The position numbers and the translations under genes were made by a program. DNA of 64,000 nucleotides, from NCBI RefSeq assembly GCF_000152845.1, contig NZ_CH902584.1, positions 918,375 to 982,374 on the forward strand. The letters run 5' to 3'. The first letter of the stretch is position 1, and every line of letters starts with the position of its first letter. The notes beneath the pieces are model-generated. The model ran no database searches. It was not told the DNA's origin and was given only the letters and a program-made list of their open reading frames with translations. This DNA comes from Roseovarius sp. 217 (GTDB lineage: Bacteria; Pseudomonadota; Alphaproteobacteria; Rhodobacterales; Rhodobacteraceae). Of the stretch, positions 8,843-16,932 are shown piece after piece.

Positions 8843-9232
8843 TCACTCGCGCCAAGTGCAGATGAGATCGACGTATCCGCGAAAGACCGGCTCTTGCTCG
8901 CACTCAAGGATCTGTGGCGGCGGGAGGGATGGCAGGCCGGCGCCGCAATCAAGCTGCGCCTCCACTACCGCTGCATCGCCCCAGAGCCGTGCCACGCGAC
9001 AGCCGCTGACAGCCTCTATTGCCGCAACCCCGCGTGGGGCAACTGCCGCCAGGCGCGGGGCCCATTCCGGGCTGACACGCATCGCCTGCGCCCGTGTGCC
9101 CGCGATCCGCACATCAAAAGCACTATGACCGATGGTGATTCGTTGTGGCGTCAGAGTCTGAAATGCCGGGCCGGGAGAATTGCATCCGACCAAAGCAATT
9201 ATGAGAAACAAGGTGAGTCCGCGCACCAGCAT
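8843..9232 (-). CDS. Small putative lipoprotein
   Basis: A 129-residue protein with a lipoprotein signal: a hydrophobic segment at residues 6-16 followed by lipobox LVGC, giving lipidated C17. The mature part has three further cysteines (about C78, C95 and C110), possibly forming disulfides, plus a fourth near the C terminus (about C126). It is convergent with the acetyltransferase, three bases between stops. I do not recognise a family. Localisation to the inner or outer membrane face of the periplasm is the only safe statement. Confidence 0.65.
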   Translation of the reverse strand: MLVRGLTLFLIIALVGCNSPGPAFQTLTPQRITIGHSAFDVRIAGTRAQAMRVSPEWAPRLAAVAPRGVAAIEAVSGCRVARLWGDAAVVEAQLDCGAGLPSLPPPQILECEQEPVFRGYVDLICTWRE

Positions 9233-9489
9233 GGGACAGTCTTGTCCTTTGGGCGTTAACCGAGAGTTAAGGCGGTGCGGTCATACTTGCGGTTCATGTC
9301 GTTATGTGACGTCGTTTTCAGATCATTAACCTTCGGATTCTCTCGATATGTGGAAATCGCGCAGGAGACATGCTGCAAACGCATGGATTTTCTCAGTATT
9401 TGCCATTGCGCGGTCACAAAAATCCATTATGTGCGCAGCGTGGCCACAAAGACGGCCCTGATCTAAACCTATAGGATGGAGGCAACCCG

Positions 9490-9609
9490 ATGACCCGCGA
9501 CGAACTGAACCGTGAACTGCGCGCGCACAGTGCCTCTTGGCAGGCTGTTGTGATCGTCTATGCAGCGATCATCGGGACATTTGTAATGTCCGCCATGGCG
9601 ATCCTGTAA
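9490..9609 (+). CDS. 39-residue single-span membrane protein
   Basis: Short gene with a clear Shine-Dalgarno (TGGAGG, 9477-9482) eight bases before ATG. The product has a charged N-terminal half (MTRDELNRELRAHSASWQ) and one hydrophobic helix from about residue 19 to the end. It lies alone between a lipoprotein gene (-) and an ABC operon (-) and is followed by a stable hairpin at 9645-9673, which supports an independent transcription unit. Function unknown; an accessory peptide of a membrane complex is possible. The gap 9233-9489 before it shows no other gene. Confidence 0.6.
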   Translation: MTRDELNRELRAHSASWQAVVIVYAAIIGTFVMSAMAIL

Positions 9610-9644
9610 TAGCCCGATAGATCAACGGAATTCAGACCGAGTGA

Positions 9645-9673
9645 GGGGCGGATGAGGATAACCTCTCCGCCCC
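9645..9673. terminator. Bidirectional hairpin between the small membrane protein and the ABC operon
   Basis: Stem GGGGCGGA-(T)-GAGG, loop ATAA, CCTC-TCCGCCCC: 12 base pairs with one bulged T. It lies between two converging units, 35 bases after the 39-residue ORF and 14 bases after the ABC ATPase stop on the other strand. Neither side has a long T-tract, so termination may be partial or factor-assisted. Confidence 0.6.
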
Positions 9674-9687
9674 GTCTTGCACTTGTA

Positions 9688-11379
9688 TCACGCGTTTACG
9701 CCAGTGATCTTGGGATCCTTCGGATCAATACGGGCTGCTGCCGCATCGCCCACATTATCCACGCCACGCTCTTCCAACAGTGTGGTCAGCCAATTCGGGT
9801 CCATCTCCGGCACTGAGCTGAGCAAGAGATCAGTATAGGGATGGTGCGGCGGCGTGAACATCTCGTCCTTGGGCCCCTGCTCCACCACTTTGCCATGCTG
9901 CATCACAACCACCTCATCGGCGATGGAGCGCACGGTGGCGAGATCATGGGTGATAAACATATACGCCAGCCCCAGCTCGTTTTGCAGCCGGTCGAGCAGG
10001 CGCAGAATGCCTTCAGCTACGAGTTGATCAAGAGCGGATGTCACCTCGTCGCAGACGATGAAGGTGGGCTCCGCCGCAAGCGCGCGGGCAATACCGATGC
10101 GTTGCTTTTGCCCACCGGACAACTCAGGCGGATAGCGGTTGTAATATTGCGAAGGTTCAAGCTCGATCAGGTCAAGCAATTCATCAACGCGGTTCTTGAG
10201 CGCCACACCTTTGAGACCGGAATAGAAGGCCGCGGGCCGTCCGATGATTTCCGAGATGCGAACCTTGGGATTCAGGGCTGTATCAGCCATCTGATAAATC
10301 ATCTGGCACTGGCGCAATTGGTCCTTGGTGCGGTCCTTGTAACTCGGCGGAAAGGGTTCACCCTTGAATAGAACTTCACCCTTGGACGGCGGCAAAAGGC
10401 CCGTTATCACCCGCGCCGTGGTGGATTTTCCAGAGCCGGATTCGCCCACAACAGCCACGGTCATGCCCTCGTAGATATCGAAACTGACATCATCCAGCAC
10501 CTTGTCGCCGCCGGTATAGGAGGCGTCGACATTACGGATCGAGATCAGCGGCACGCCATCCTTGGGTCGGTGGCGCTGTGGGCTCTCAAAGCTACGGACC
10601 GCCCAAAGCGACTTTGTGTATTCCTCTTTCGGATTGTCCAGCATCTCTTTGGTCGAGGCTTCTTCGACCTCTTCGCCCTTGAGCAGCACCTTGATGGTAT
10701 CAGCCATCTGCGCCACAACAGCCAGATCGTGAGTGATATAGATCGCTGCGGTGTTGAACTGATCCACGATATCTCGGATCGCGGCCAGCACTTCGATCTG
10801 AGTGGTCACATCCAGCGCAGTTGTCGGCTCGTCAAAGATGATGAGATCAGGCCGACAGGACATTGCCATGGCCGTCATGGCACGCTGCAACTGCCCACCA
10901 GAGACTTGATGCGGATAACGAAATCCGATCTCCTTCGGATTGGGCAAGCGCAGCCTTTCGTAGAGGTCCATCGCATCCTCTTGCGCCTCCAGCCTCTTTT
11001 TGAGCCGATATTGCAAGGGCGCTTCGGTGTGCTGGTCGATGATCTTGTGCGCCGGGTTGAACGAGGCCGCAGCCGACTGCGCCACATAAGCGATACGAGA
11101 GCCGCGCAGCGCGCGACGCTCGCTCTCGGACGCGGTCGTGAGTTCCATTCCATCAAACTCAATCGAGCCATTGGAGATGCGCGTGCCGTCACGGGCATAG
11201 CCCATACAGGCCGCGCCAATGGTAGATTTGCCTGCGCCCGATTCACCGATCAGGCCCATCACCTCGCCCCGGTGCAGGGTGAGGTCCACGCCCTTGATGA
11301 TGTCGATCCAGGATTCGTCGGAATAGCCCTGAATCTTCAGGTCACGGATTTTGAGAAGAACGTCTTTTTTCTTGGGCAT
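9688..11379 (-). CDS. Peptide-type ABC transporter, fused double ATP-binding protein
   Basis: A 563-residue protein joining two ABC ATPase domains, equivalent to DppD and DppF in one chain. Domain 1 (about residues 5-255) has Walker A GESGAGKST near 44 and signature SGGQLQRAM near 165. Domain 2 (about 285-535) has Walker A GESGSGKST near 315 and signature LSGGQKQRIG near 427, each followed by a Walker B ending in DEPT or DEVT. The signature of domain 1 has leucine in place of the usual lysine or arginine (GGQLQ). The gene is last in the operon, four bases after the permease stop. It powers import of oligopeptides or a similar solute; the substrate is unknown. Confidence 0.92.
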   Translation of the reverse strand: MPKKKDVLLKIRDLKIQGYSDESWIDIIKGVDLTLHRGEVMGLIGESGAGKSTIGAACMGYARDGTRISNGSIEFDGMELTTASESERRALRGSRIAYVAQSAAASFNPAHKIIDQHTEAPLQYRLKKRLEAQEDAMDLYERLRLPNPKEIGFRYPHQVSGGQLQRAMTAMAMSCRPDLIIFDEPTTALDVTTQIEVLAAIRDIVDQFNTAAIYITHDLAVVAQMADTIKVLLKGEEVEEASTKEMLDNPKEEYTKSLWAVRSFESPQRHRPKDGVPLISIRNVDASYTGGDKVLDDVSFDIYEGMTVAVVGESGSGKSTTARVITGLLPPSKGEVLFKGEPFPPSYKDRTKDQLRQCQMIYQMADTALNPKVRISEIIGRPAAFYSGLKGVALKNRVDELLDLIELEPSQYYNRYPPELSGGQKQRIGIARALAAEPTFIVCDEVTSALDQLVAEGILRLLDRLQNELGLAYMFITHDLATVRSIADEVVVMQHGKVVEQGPKDEMFTPPHHPYTDLLLSSVPEMDPNWLTTLLEERGVDNVGDAAAARIDPKDPKITGVNA

Positions 11380-11383
11380 CGGT

Positions 11384-12622
11384 TCACACCTTCAGGCCAG
11401 AGGAGCGGTAGAGCATCCAGTCCACCACAAAGTTGACCGCGACGGTCAGCAGAGCGATGGCCGCCGCGGGAATGAGCGGGGTGATGTCACCAAACGAGAT
11501 CAGCGTTGCGTTTTCGCGCACCATGGAGCCCCAATCCGCCGTGGGTGGCTGGATGCCGAGGCCGAGGAACGACAAGCCCGCGATGAGCAGGAACACAAAA
11601 CAGAACTCGAGTCCGAATTCGGCAACCAACGGAGCGGTGGAGTTGGGCAGGATTTCACGACGGATCAGATACCACGTCTTTTCACCCCGCAGCTTGGCCG
11701 CCTCGATATAATCCATCACCACGACGTTGCCAGCCACAGCGCGCGTCAGACGGAAAACGCGTGGACTGTAGATAACCGCAACGACGAGGATCAGAATGAT
11801 CTCGGACGGGTTGAAGATAATGAGCATAAAGCCGGAAAACGCCGTCGAGACCCCGACCAGCACGGCCAAGCCAACGGCCCAACCGACAATACTGTTCTCG
11901 AAAATGGCAGTGACCATCAGAAGCCCGACGACTCCGGCAAAGCCCGTGAGCAGCCAAAAGCTGGTGGTGTCATTGGCCAAATCCCCGCCGAAAATCGACA
12001 GCATCAACAGCGCAAAGATCAACGATGGAATCGACATGATCACATCGGAGGTACGTGCCAGAGCCTGATCGAACCAGCCTCCCGTTGTCGCAGCGAGCAA
12101 CCCGGCAAGAGCCCCCAGCAAGAACGCCATGACCGTGCCAGCAAGGGCCAGAGCAACGGTATTGCGGGCGCCGAATACCAGTCGGCTGAATACATCCCGC
12201 CCCAGCTGATCCGCGCCAAGCAGCATGTTTGCATCTGCAGGAGCAAAGGCCGAGGTGATAACCTGCGCCTCGCCATAGGGCGCGATGAGGGGGGCAAATA
12301 TCCCTGCAATCGCGACGGTGAAGATCACGAACATGCCAAACGCTGCGGTAAGTGGCGCGGTGCGTAGTTCCTTGGCCAGATTGTGCGAGGCGATGGCGAT
12401 CAGGAATTCACGGAACGCATAGGAGACCATCGCCGAGAGCCCCAATAGCCCCGCCAAGATGGCCACGATTCGCAATGCGGAAACACCGCCAATGATCCCT
12501 AGAATGAACGAAACCAGTGTTAGCGAGAACAAAAGCAAGAAGGCGGAGCGTTTGTTGAAATAGGCCGCAAGGCAAGACGCGCCGAGAAGCAGAGTGTAGT
12601 AGATGATGACGAAAGCACTCAT
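11384..12622 (-). CDS. Peptide-type ABC transporter permease, DppC-like with long N-terminal extension
   Basis: A 412-residue inner-membrane permease, about 110-130 residues longer than usual DppC proteins (about 280-300). The extra N-terminal part (about residues 1-75) carries roughly three hydrophobic helices before the normal DppC start (LTAAFGMFVIFTVAIAGIFAPLIAPYG). A further hydrophobic insert of about 60 residues (near 215-275) precedes the EAA-loop region (YIEAAKLRGEKTWYLIRREILPN). The start MSAFVIIYY at 12620-12622 is preferred to a longer frame. It lies between the DppB-like permease (13 bases) and the fused ATPase. The added helices may be regulatory or form an extra lateral domain. 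Confidence 0.9.
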   Translation of the reverse strand: MSAFVIIYYTLLLGASCLAAYFNKRSAFLLLFSLTLVSFILGIIGGVSALRIVAILAGLLGLSAMVSYAFREFLIAIASHNLAKELRTAPLTAAFGMFVIFTVAIAGIFAPLIAPYGEAQVITSAFAPADANMLLGADQLGRDVFSRLVFGARNTVALALAGTVMAFLLGALAGLLAATTGGWFDQALARTSDVIMSIPSLIFALLMLSIFGGDLANDTTSFWLLTGFAGVVGLLMVTAIFENSIVGWAVGLAVLVGVSTAFSGFMLIIFNPSEIILILVVAVIYSPRVFRLTRAVAGNVVVMDYIEAAKLRGEKTWYLIRREILPNSTAPLVAEFGLEFCFVFLLIAGLSFLGLGIQPPTADWGSMVRENATLISFGDITPLIPAAAIALLTVAVNFVVDWMLYRSSGLKV

Positions 12623-12635
12623 GTTTCTGCCCCCC

Positions 12636-13592
12636 TTATTTTGGATGCCGCAAGCGCGGATTGGTGAGGATAGACCCCACATCCGCCGCGAGATTGAGCA
12701 GGATGAAGGTCGCGGCAAAGATCAGGCAGCAGGCCTGAACCACGGGGAAATCACGCTTGCTGACCGCATCAACCAAGGCCTGACCGATGCCCGGATAGAC
12801 GAACACCACTTCAACCAGCACCACACCCGTAATGAGATAGGCCAGATTGAGGGCCACCACGTTGATGATCGGAGCCCAGGCATTGGGCAGGGCGTGCTTG
12901 ACGATCACCTTCCACGGGGGCGTGCCTTTGAGGCGTGCCATCTCGATATAGGGCGAAGCAAGCAGGTTGATGATCGCCGCGCGAGTCATGCGCATCATAT
13001 GAGCCGTCACCACGAGCACCAGAGTCAGCGCAGGCAGAAAGGTGCGGTACAAGAGATCTCCAAAGCTCATGTCGTTGCTGAGGCTGGCGATGGCCGGGAA
13101 CATGCCCGTCTTGACCGCAAGATACAGAATCAGGATGTAGCCCAGAAAGAATTCAGGGCTGGAGATCGAGGTAAGTGTCGCCACGTTGGCGACCCGGTCA
13201 AAGATCGAGTTGCGCAGAAGCGCCACAAGCACACCGAGCACAATTGAGATCGGCACCGCGATGGCGGCGGCATAGGCTGCGAGGAACAATGTATTGGCAA
13301 ACCGCTCGCCAATCGTCTGGGCGACACTGGCACCGGTGACGATGGAATTGCCAAAATCGAGCGTCACTGCACCAGATAGCCAATGCAAATAGCGCAGGAC
13401 GGCTGGCTGATCGAGCCCCATTTCCTTGCGCAATGCGGCCAGGTTCTCAGGCGTTGCGCCCTGCCCCAGAACGGCTTGCGCGATGTCTCCGGGCAAAAGC
13501 TCGACCATAAAGAATATGATTATGGAAATGACCAGTAGAATGATCAAACCCATTCCGAGCCGTTTTGCAACGAGCCCTAGGATGTCCCCCAT
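12636..13592 (-). CDS. Peptide-type ABC transporter permease, DppB-like
   Basis: A 318-residue permease with six predicted helices. The N terminus (LGLVAKRLGMGLIILLVISIIIFFMVELLPGD) and the EAA loop (YIEMARLKGTPPWKVIVKHALPNAW, about residues 207-231) are typical of the DppB/OppB family. It is the first permease of the operon, separated from the substrate-binding gene by 203 bases that contain a strong terminator, so permease levels are probably lower than those of the binding protein. Confidence 0.92.
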   Translation of the reverse strand: MGDILGLVAKRLGMGLIILLVISIIIFFMVELLPGDIAQAVLGQGATPENLAALRKEMGLDQPAVLRYLHWLSGAVTLDFGNSIVTGASVAQTIGERFANTLFLAAYAAAIAVPISIVLGVLVALLRNSIFDRVANVATLTSISSPEFFLGYILILYLAVKTGMFPAIASLSNDMSFGDLLYRTFLPALTLVLVVTAHMMRMTRAAIINLLASPYIEMARLKGTPPWKVIVKHALPNAWAPIINVVALNLAYLITGVVLVEVVFVYPGIGQALVDAVSKRDFPVVQACCLIFAATFILLNLAADVGSILTNPRLRHPK

Positions 13593-13754
13593 CTTTCCCT
13601 CCTGCTGTTTTTTCGCCTGTCGCCTTGTGGTTCGGCGCGGCCTTTTATGGCTTAGGCTAACAGTTTTTTATGAGCCGGACGAAAAATAATTCTCGTTTCA
13701 GGCCTCTCGCAATGACGCGATAGGCCGAAGCAGGGATTTCCCTGCCCCGGCGGC

Positions 13755-13783
13755 TAAAAACCCGGCACCTTTCGATGCCGGGT
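13755..13783 (-). terminator. Intrinsic terminator after the peptide-binding protein gene
   Basis: Read on the minus strand: GACCCGGCA-TCGAAAGG-TGCCGGG followed by TTTTTA. A perfect 7-pair GC-rich stem with a T-tract, 12 bases after the stop of the solute-binding gene and 160 bases before the permease start. It should end most transcripts inside the operon and let a fraction read into the permease and ATPase genes. Confidence 0.85.
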
Positions 13784-13795
13784 CGCAGATTGGCC

Positions 13796-15406
13796 TCAGG
13801 CTTCAAACCACCAGCGGCTTGCGGCACGCGCGCCGTCACAGCCCCAGCTTGCCGCAACCTGTTCATGACGTTTGACGCCTTTGCCACGGGCATAGACCCA
13901 ATTGTTGAAGAACGGCAGGAGCGTTCCGCCATCATCGCGCATCAGGAGGCACATTTCGTGATACATTTCGGCACGCAGCGTTTCGTCCAGTTCTGACTTG
14001 GCCTGAAGCAACAACTCATTGAAGCGTTCATTCTGCCAGCGAGTCTCGTTCCAGGCCGCGTCATCTTTGTAGGCCAATGTAAACATCACGTCCGGGGTCG
14101 GACGCGCACCCCAAGACACGGCGCTGAACGGTTTTTTCAGCCAAACGTCCGAGTAGTATCCATCACTCGGCTCGCGCACGACCTTGATGTTGATCCCTGC
14201 GGCCTTGGCCTGCTCCGCATAAAGCACGCACATGTCGACGGCACCAGTATAGACGCTGTCTGCAACCGAGAGATTGACCGACAGGCCCTCTTGACCTGCC
14301 TCTTTGAGCAGTGACTTGGCCTGATCGGGATCATACTCGCGCTGCGGGATGTCTTCTGGCCAATAGGGCTGCACCGGCGAGAGGTGGAAATCATTGCCTT
14401 TGGTTGCTGCGCCAAAGGCGATTTTCTCGATGATCTCGTCGCGATTCATGGCAAGTTTCAGCGCCGTGCGCACGCGCACATCGCTGAAGGGTTCCGTGTC
14501 GCAGAACATCGGCATCGTGATCGCCCCACCAGAGGGGATATTGTCGACCGAGATGTCTGGATTGCGCTGCAAGAGCGCGAGCGTCTTGAGTTCGATCAGC
14601 GAGACGCAGTCTACATCGCCCGTCACCAGCGCCGTCTGGCGCGCGTTGGGGTCGTTGAGGACGAGCATTGTCACCTTGTCGAAATAGGCACCTTCTCCGT
14701 GCCATCCATCGTGGCGGGTCAATTCCCAACGGATGCCAAATTCGCCCGAGTCGATCTTGTACGGGCCAGTACCGTCGCCCGATTTCCAGTCGATCGTGCC
14801 GTCGCCGTTCGAGGGGCAGATGGCAAAGTGATAATCTGTCATCAGCCAGGGCAAGTCAGCATTGCCCCGAGCAAGGCTGACCACAACGGTATGGTCGCCA
14901 TCCGCAGTGACATCGGTCACGTCGGTCAACAGCGCCTTGGCGGCAGAGGTCGAGCTATCGCCACGATGATGATTGAGGCTGTCAATCACGTCCTGCGCCG
15001 TGACCGGCTTGCCACTGTGGAACGAAGCATCGGGATTGAGTTCGAACGTCCACTGCATGGCGTCGGGTGACGCCTCCCAGCTGGTGGCGAGATCCGGCCC
15101 AAGCGAATTGTCCGCCTCGATCAAGGTCAGATAGCTGCGGTGGGTATGGGCCAGAAAGATCATCTGGCGGGTCACATAGGTGCCCGGATCATGGGTATCA
15201 GAAGTGTTGCCATCATGCACACCCCAACGGAACGTGCCGCCCGGCGTCGGGTTCGCAGCAGCGGACGTGCCCCATAGACCAGTGGCAGCCGAGGCCGTTA
15301 TACCTGCAGCTGCGGCGAAATGCATGAAGGAGCGACGCGAGATATCGCCGGTGCGCGCTGCCTGTGCGAGCCGGTCCAAAAGGACCTGATCGGTTTTCTT
15401 TTTCAT
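13796..15406 (-). CDS. Peptide-type ABC transporter solute-binding protein (Tat-exported)
   Basis: A 536-residue SBP_bac_5-type periplasmic binding protein. A twin-arginine signal (SRRSFMHFAAAAG, about residues 24-36) and AAAN cleavage region near 52 indicate folded export through Tat. Family blocks include FRWGVHDG, DLATSWEASPDAMQWTFELNPDASFHSGKP (about 104-133), GTGPYKIDS and FSDVRVRTALKLAMNRDEI (about 308-326). It heads an operon with two permeases and a fused ATPase. Specificity for peptides versus other solutes cannot be read off. The 215-base gap upstream (15407-15621) holds its promoter region and an 8-pair hairpin at 15463-15485. Confidence 0.93.
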   Translation of the reverse strand: MKKKTDQVLLDRLAQAARTGDISRRSFMHFAAAAGITASAATGLWGTSAAANPTPGGTFRWGVHDGNTSDTHDPGTYVTRQMIFLAHTHRSYLTLIEADNSLGPDLATSWEASPDAMQWTFELNPDASFHSGKPVTAQDVIDSLNHHRGDSSTSAAKALLTDVTDVTADGDHTVVVSLARGNADLPWLMTDYHFAICPSNGDGTIDWKSGDGTGPYKIDSGEFGIRWELTRHDGWHGEGAYFDKVTMLVLNDPNARQTALVTGDVDCVSLIELKTLALLQRNPDISVDNIPSGGAITMPMFCDTEPFSDVRVRTALKLAMNRDEIIEKIAFGAATKGNDFHLSPVQPYWPEDIPQREYDPDQAKSLLKEAGQEGLSVNLSVADSVYTGAVDMCVLYAEQAKAAGINIKVVREPSDGYYSDVWLKKPFSAVSWGARPTPDVMFTLAYKDDAAWNETRWQNERFNELLLQAKSELDETLRAEMYHEMCLLMRDDGGTLLPFFNNWVYARGKGVKRHEQVAASWGCDGARAASRWWFEA

Positions 15407-15462
15407 TTGGTTTCCCTGTCTTGTTTTGAATCTGTCATTGGTGAGGCCGCAGCATCAGCCCA

Positions 15463-15485
15463 CACTGAAAGCTTCCTTTTCAGTG
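15463..15485 (-). promoter_or_regulatory. Hairpin or operator in the leader of the solute-binding gene
   Basis: Inverted repeat CACTGAAA-GCTTCCT-TTTCAGTG, perfect 8-base arms, 57 bases before the start of the Tat-exported binding protein. It could be a repressor operator or an mRNA leader hairpin. No T-tract follows, so it is not an obvious terminator. Confidence 0.35.
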
Positions 15486-15621
15486 GGGCTGCAAGGATGC
15501 TCAAATACGACATGTTTCTAACAGAACACGAAATGCCCCTTGTTTCCAGTGCTTAATCCAGCAAAGGAGAAGCTTTAAAAGGTCATAAATGCTGAGGTTT
15601 TCTGAGATTTCGCCGAGTTTT

Positions 15622-16929
15622 CTAACTGCGACGCATCCGTAGCTTGGCAAAGTAATCGAGACGTTTCTTGAGCTCACGCTCGAACCCTCTCTCGACCGGC
15701 TGATACAGAACCGGGCGTTTCATGGTCTCCGGAAAGTAGTTTTGTCCCGAGAATCCATCCTCTGCGTCATGGTCATAAGCGTAGCCTTCGCCGTAGCCCT
15801 GCTCCTTCATCAGACGGGTTGGAGCGTTGAGGATATGTTTGGGCGGAGGCTCGCTTCCGGTTTTCTTTGCCTCGCGCAGCGCGGCCTTGTAGGCCATATA
15901 TCCAGCGTTGGATTTCGGCGCGAGGGCCAGATAGGCCACAGCCTGAGCCAGCGCCAATTCGCCCTCGGGGCTGCCGATCCGCTCATAGGTTTCCCACGCA
16001 TGCAGGCAGATCGATTGCGCCTGTGGATCAGCGAGGCCGATATCCTCGATCGCCATGCGCAGGATGCGTCGTGCGAGATAGCGCGGGTCTTCGCCACCTG
16101 TCAGCATCCGGGCCAGCCAATAGAGCGCGGCATCAGGATCTGAGCCGCGCACGGATTTATGCAATGCCGAGATGAGGTTGTAATGCTCGTCACCCGACTT
16201 ATCGTATTTTGCCGCGCGTTTCATCAGGCGGGTGGCAAGGGCGCTGCTATCCAGTTTTCCCTCGACCTTCCACGCCGCCACCTGTTCGATCAAGTTCAAG
16301 AGCGCGCGGCCGTCGCCGTCAGCCATTTCAAGCAAGGCCTCGCGCGCCGGACCATCGAGCGGCAAGGCGCGGCTCAACTCTTGTTCGGCACGTTGCGCGA
16401 GGCGTTCGAGATCAGCGAGCACTAAGCGCGTCAGAACCAAGACCTGTGCCCGGCTGAGAAGGGCGGCGTTCAACTCGAAACTCGGGTTTTCCGTGGTCGC
16501 ACCAACCAAGAGGATCGTGCCATCTTCCATATGCGGCAGAAACCCATCCTGCTGTGCCTTGTTGAACCTGTGGATTTCGTCAACGAAAAGCAGGGTGCCG
16601 CGGCCCTGAGTGCGGCGGTGCTTGGCCTCTTCGAACACTTTGCGCAGTTCCGGCACGCCGGTAAAAATCGCACTGATCTGGATGAAATGCAGATCGGTTT
16701 CGTCAGCCAACAGTCGGGCAATGGTGGTCTTGCCTACGCCGGGCGGGCCCCAGAAGACCAACGAAGAGAGGCTGCCGGAGGCAAGCATCACGCCGAGCGG
16801 GGCTTCGGGGCCAAGCACCTGATCCTGTCCGATGACATCCGTGAGACGACGCGGTCTGAGCCTATCGGCCAAGGGGCGAGGGCCCGTGTCGGGACGCGGC
16901 GTGTCGCCTGTATCAAAGAGATCCGCCAC
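15622..16929 (-). CDS. rarA: Replication-associated recombination protein A (RarA/MgsA)
   Basis: AAA+ ATPase of 435 residues that acts at stalled replication forks, related to clamp loaders and to eukaryotic WRNIP1. Walker A GPPGVGKTT lies near residue 61, Walker B LLFVDEIHRF near 113, sensor 1 GATTENPSFE near 143, and the C-terminal tetramerisation region includes LHKSVRGSDPDAALYWLARML. Length fits the family. The start at 16929 is three bases after the stop of the Deg protease, so both are one transcript. Confidence 0.95.
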   Translation of the reverse strand: MADLFDTGDTPRPDTGPRPLADRLRPRRLTDVIGQDQVLGPEAPLGVMLASGSLSSLVFWGPPGVGKTTIARLLADETDLHFIQISAIFTGVPELRKVFEEAKHRRTQGRGTLLFVDEIHRFNKAQQDGFLPHMEDGTILLVGATTENPSFELNAALLSRAQVLVLTRLVLADLERLAQRAEQELSRALPLDGPAREALLEMADGDGRALLNLIEQVAAWKVEGKLDSSALATRLMKRAAKYDKSGDEHYNLISALHKSVRGSDPDAALYWLARMLTGGEDPRYLARRILRMAIEDIGLADPQAQSICLHAWETYERIGSPEGELALAQAVAYLALAPKSNAGYMAYKAALREAKKTGSEPPPKHILNAPTRLMKEQGYGEGYAYDHDAEDGFSGQNYFPETMKRPVLYQPVERGFERELKKRLDYFAKLRMRRS

Positions 16930-16932
16930 CGC

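Noticed and set aside
9275..9466. Possible 63-residue protein
   Set aside because: No ribosome site and unusual composition (many Cys, Arg and Ser); the region looks like promoter DNA for the 39-residue ORF.
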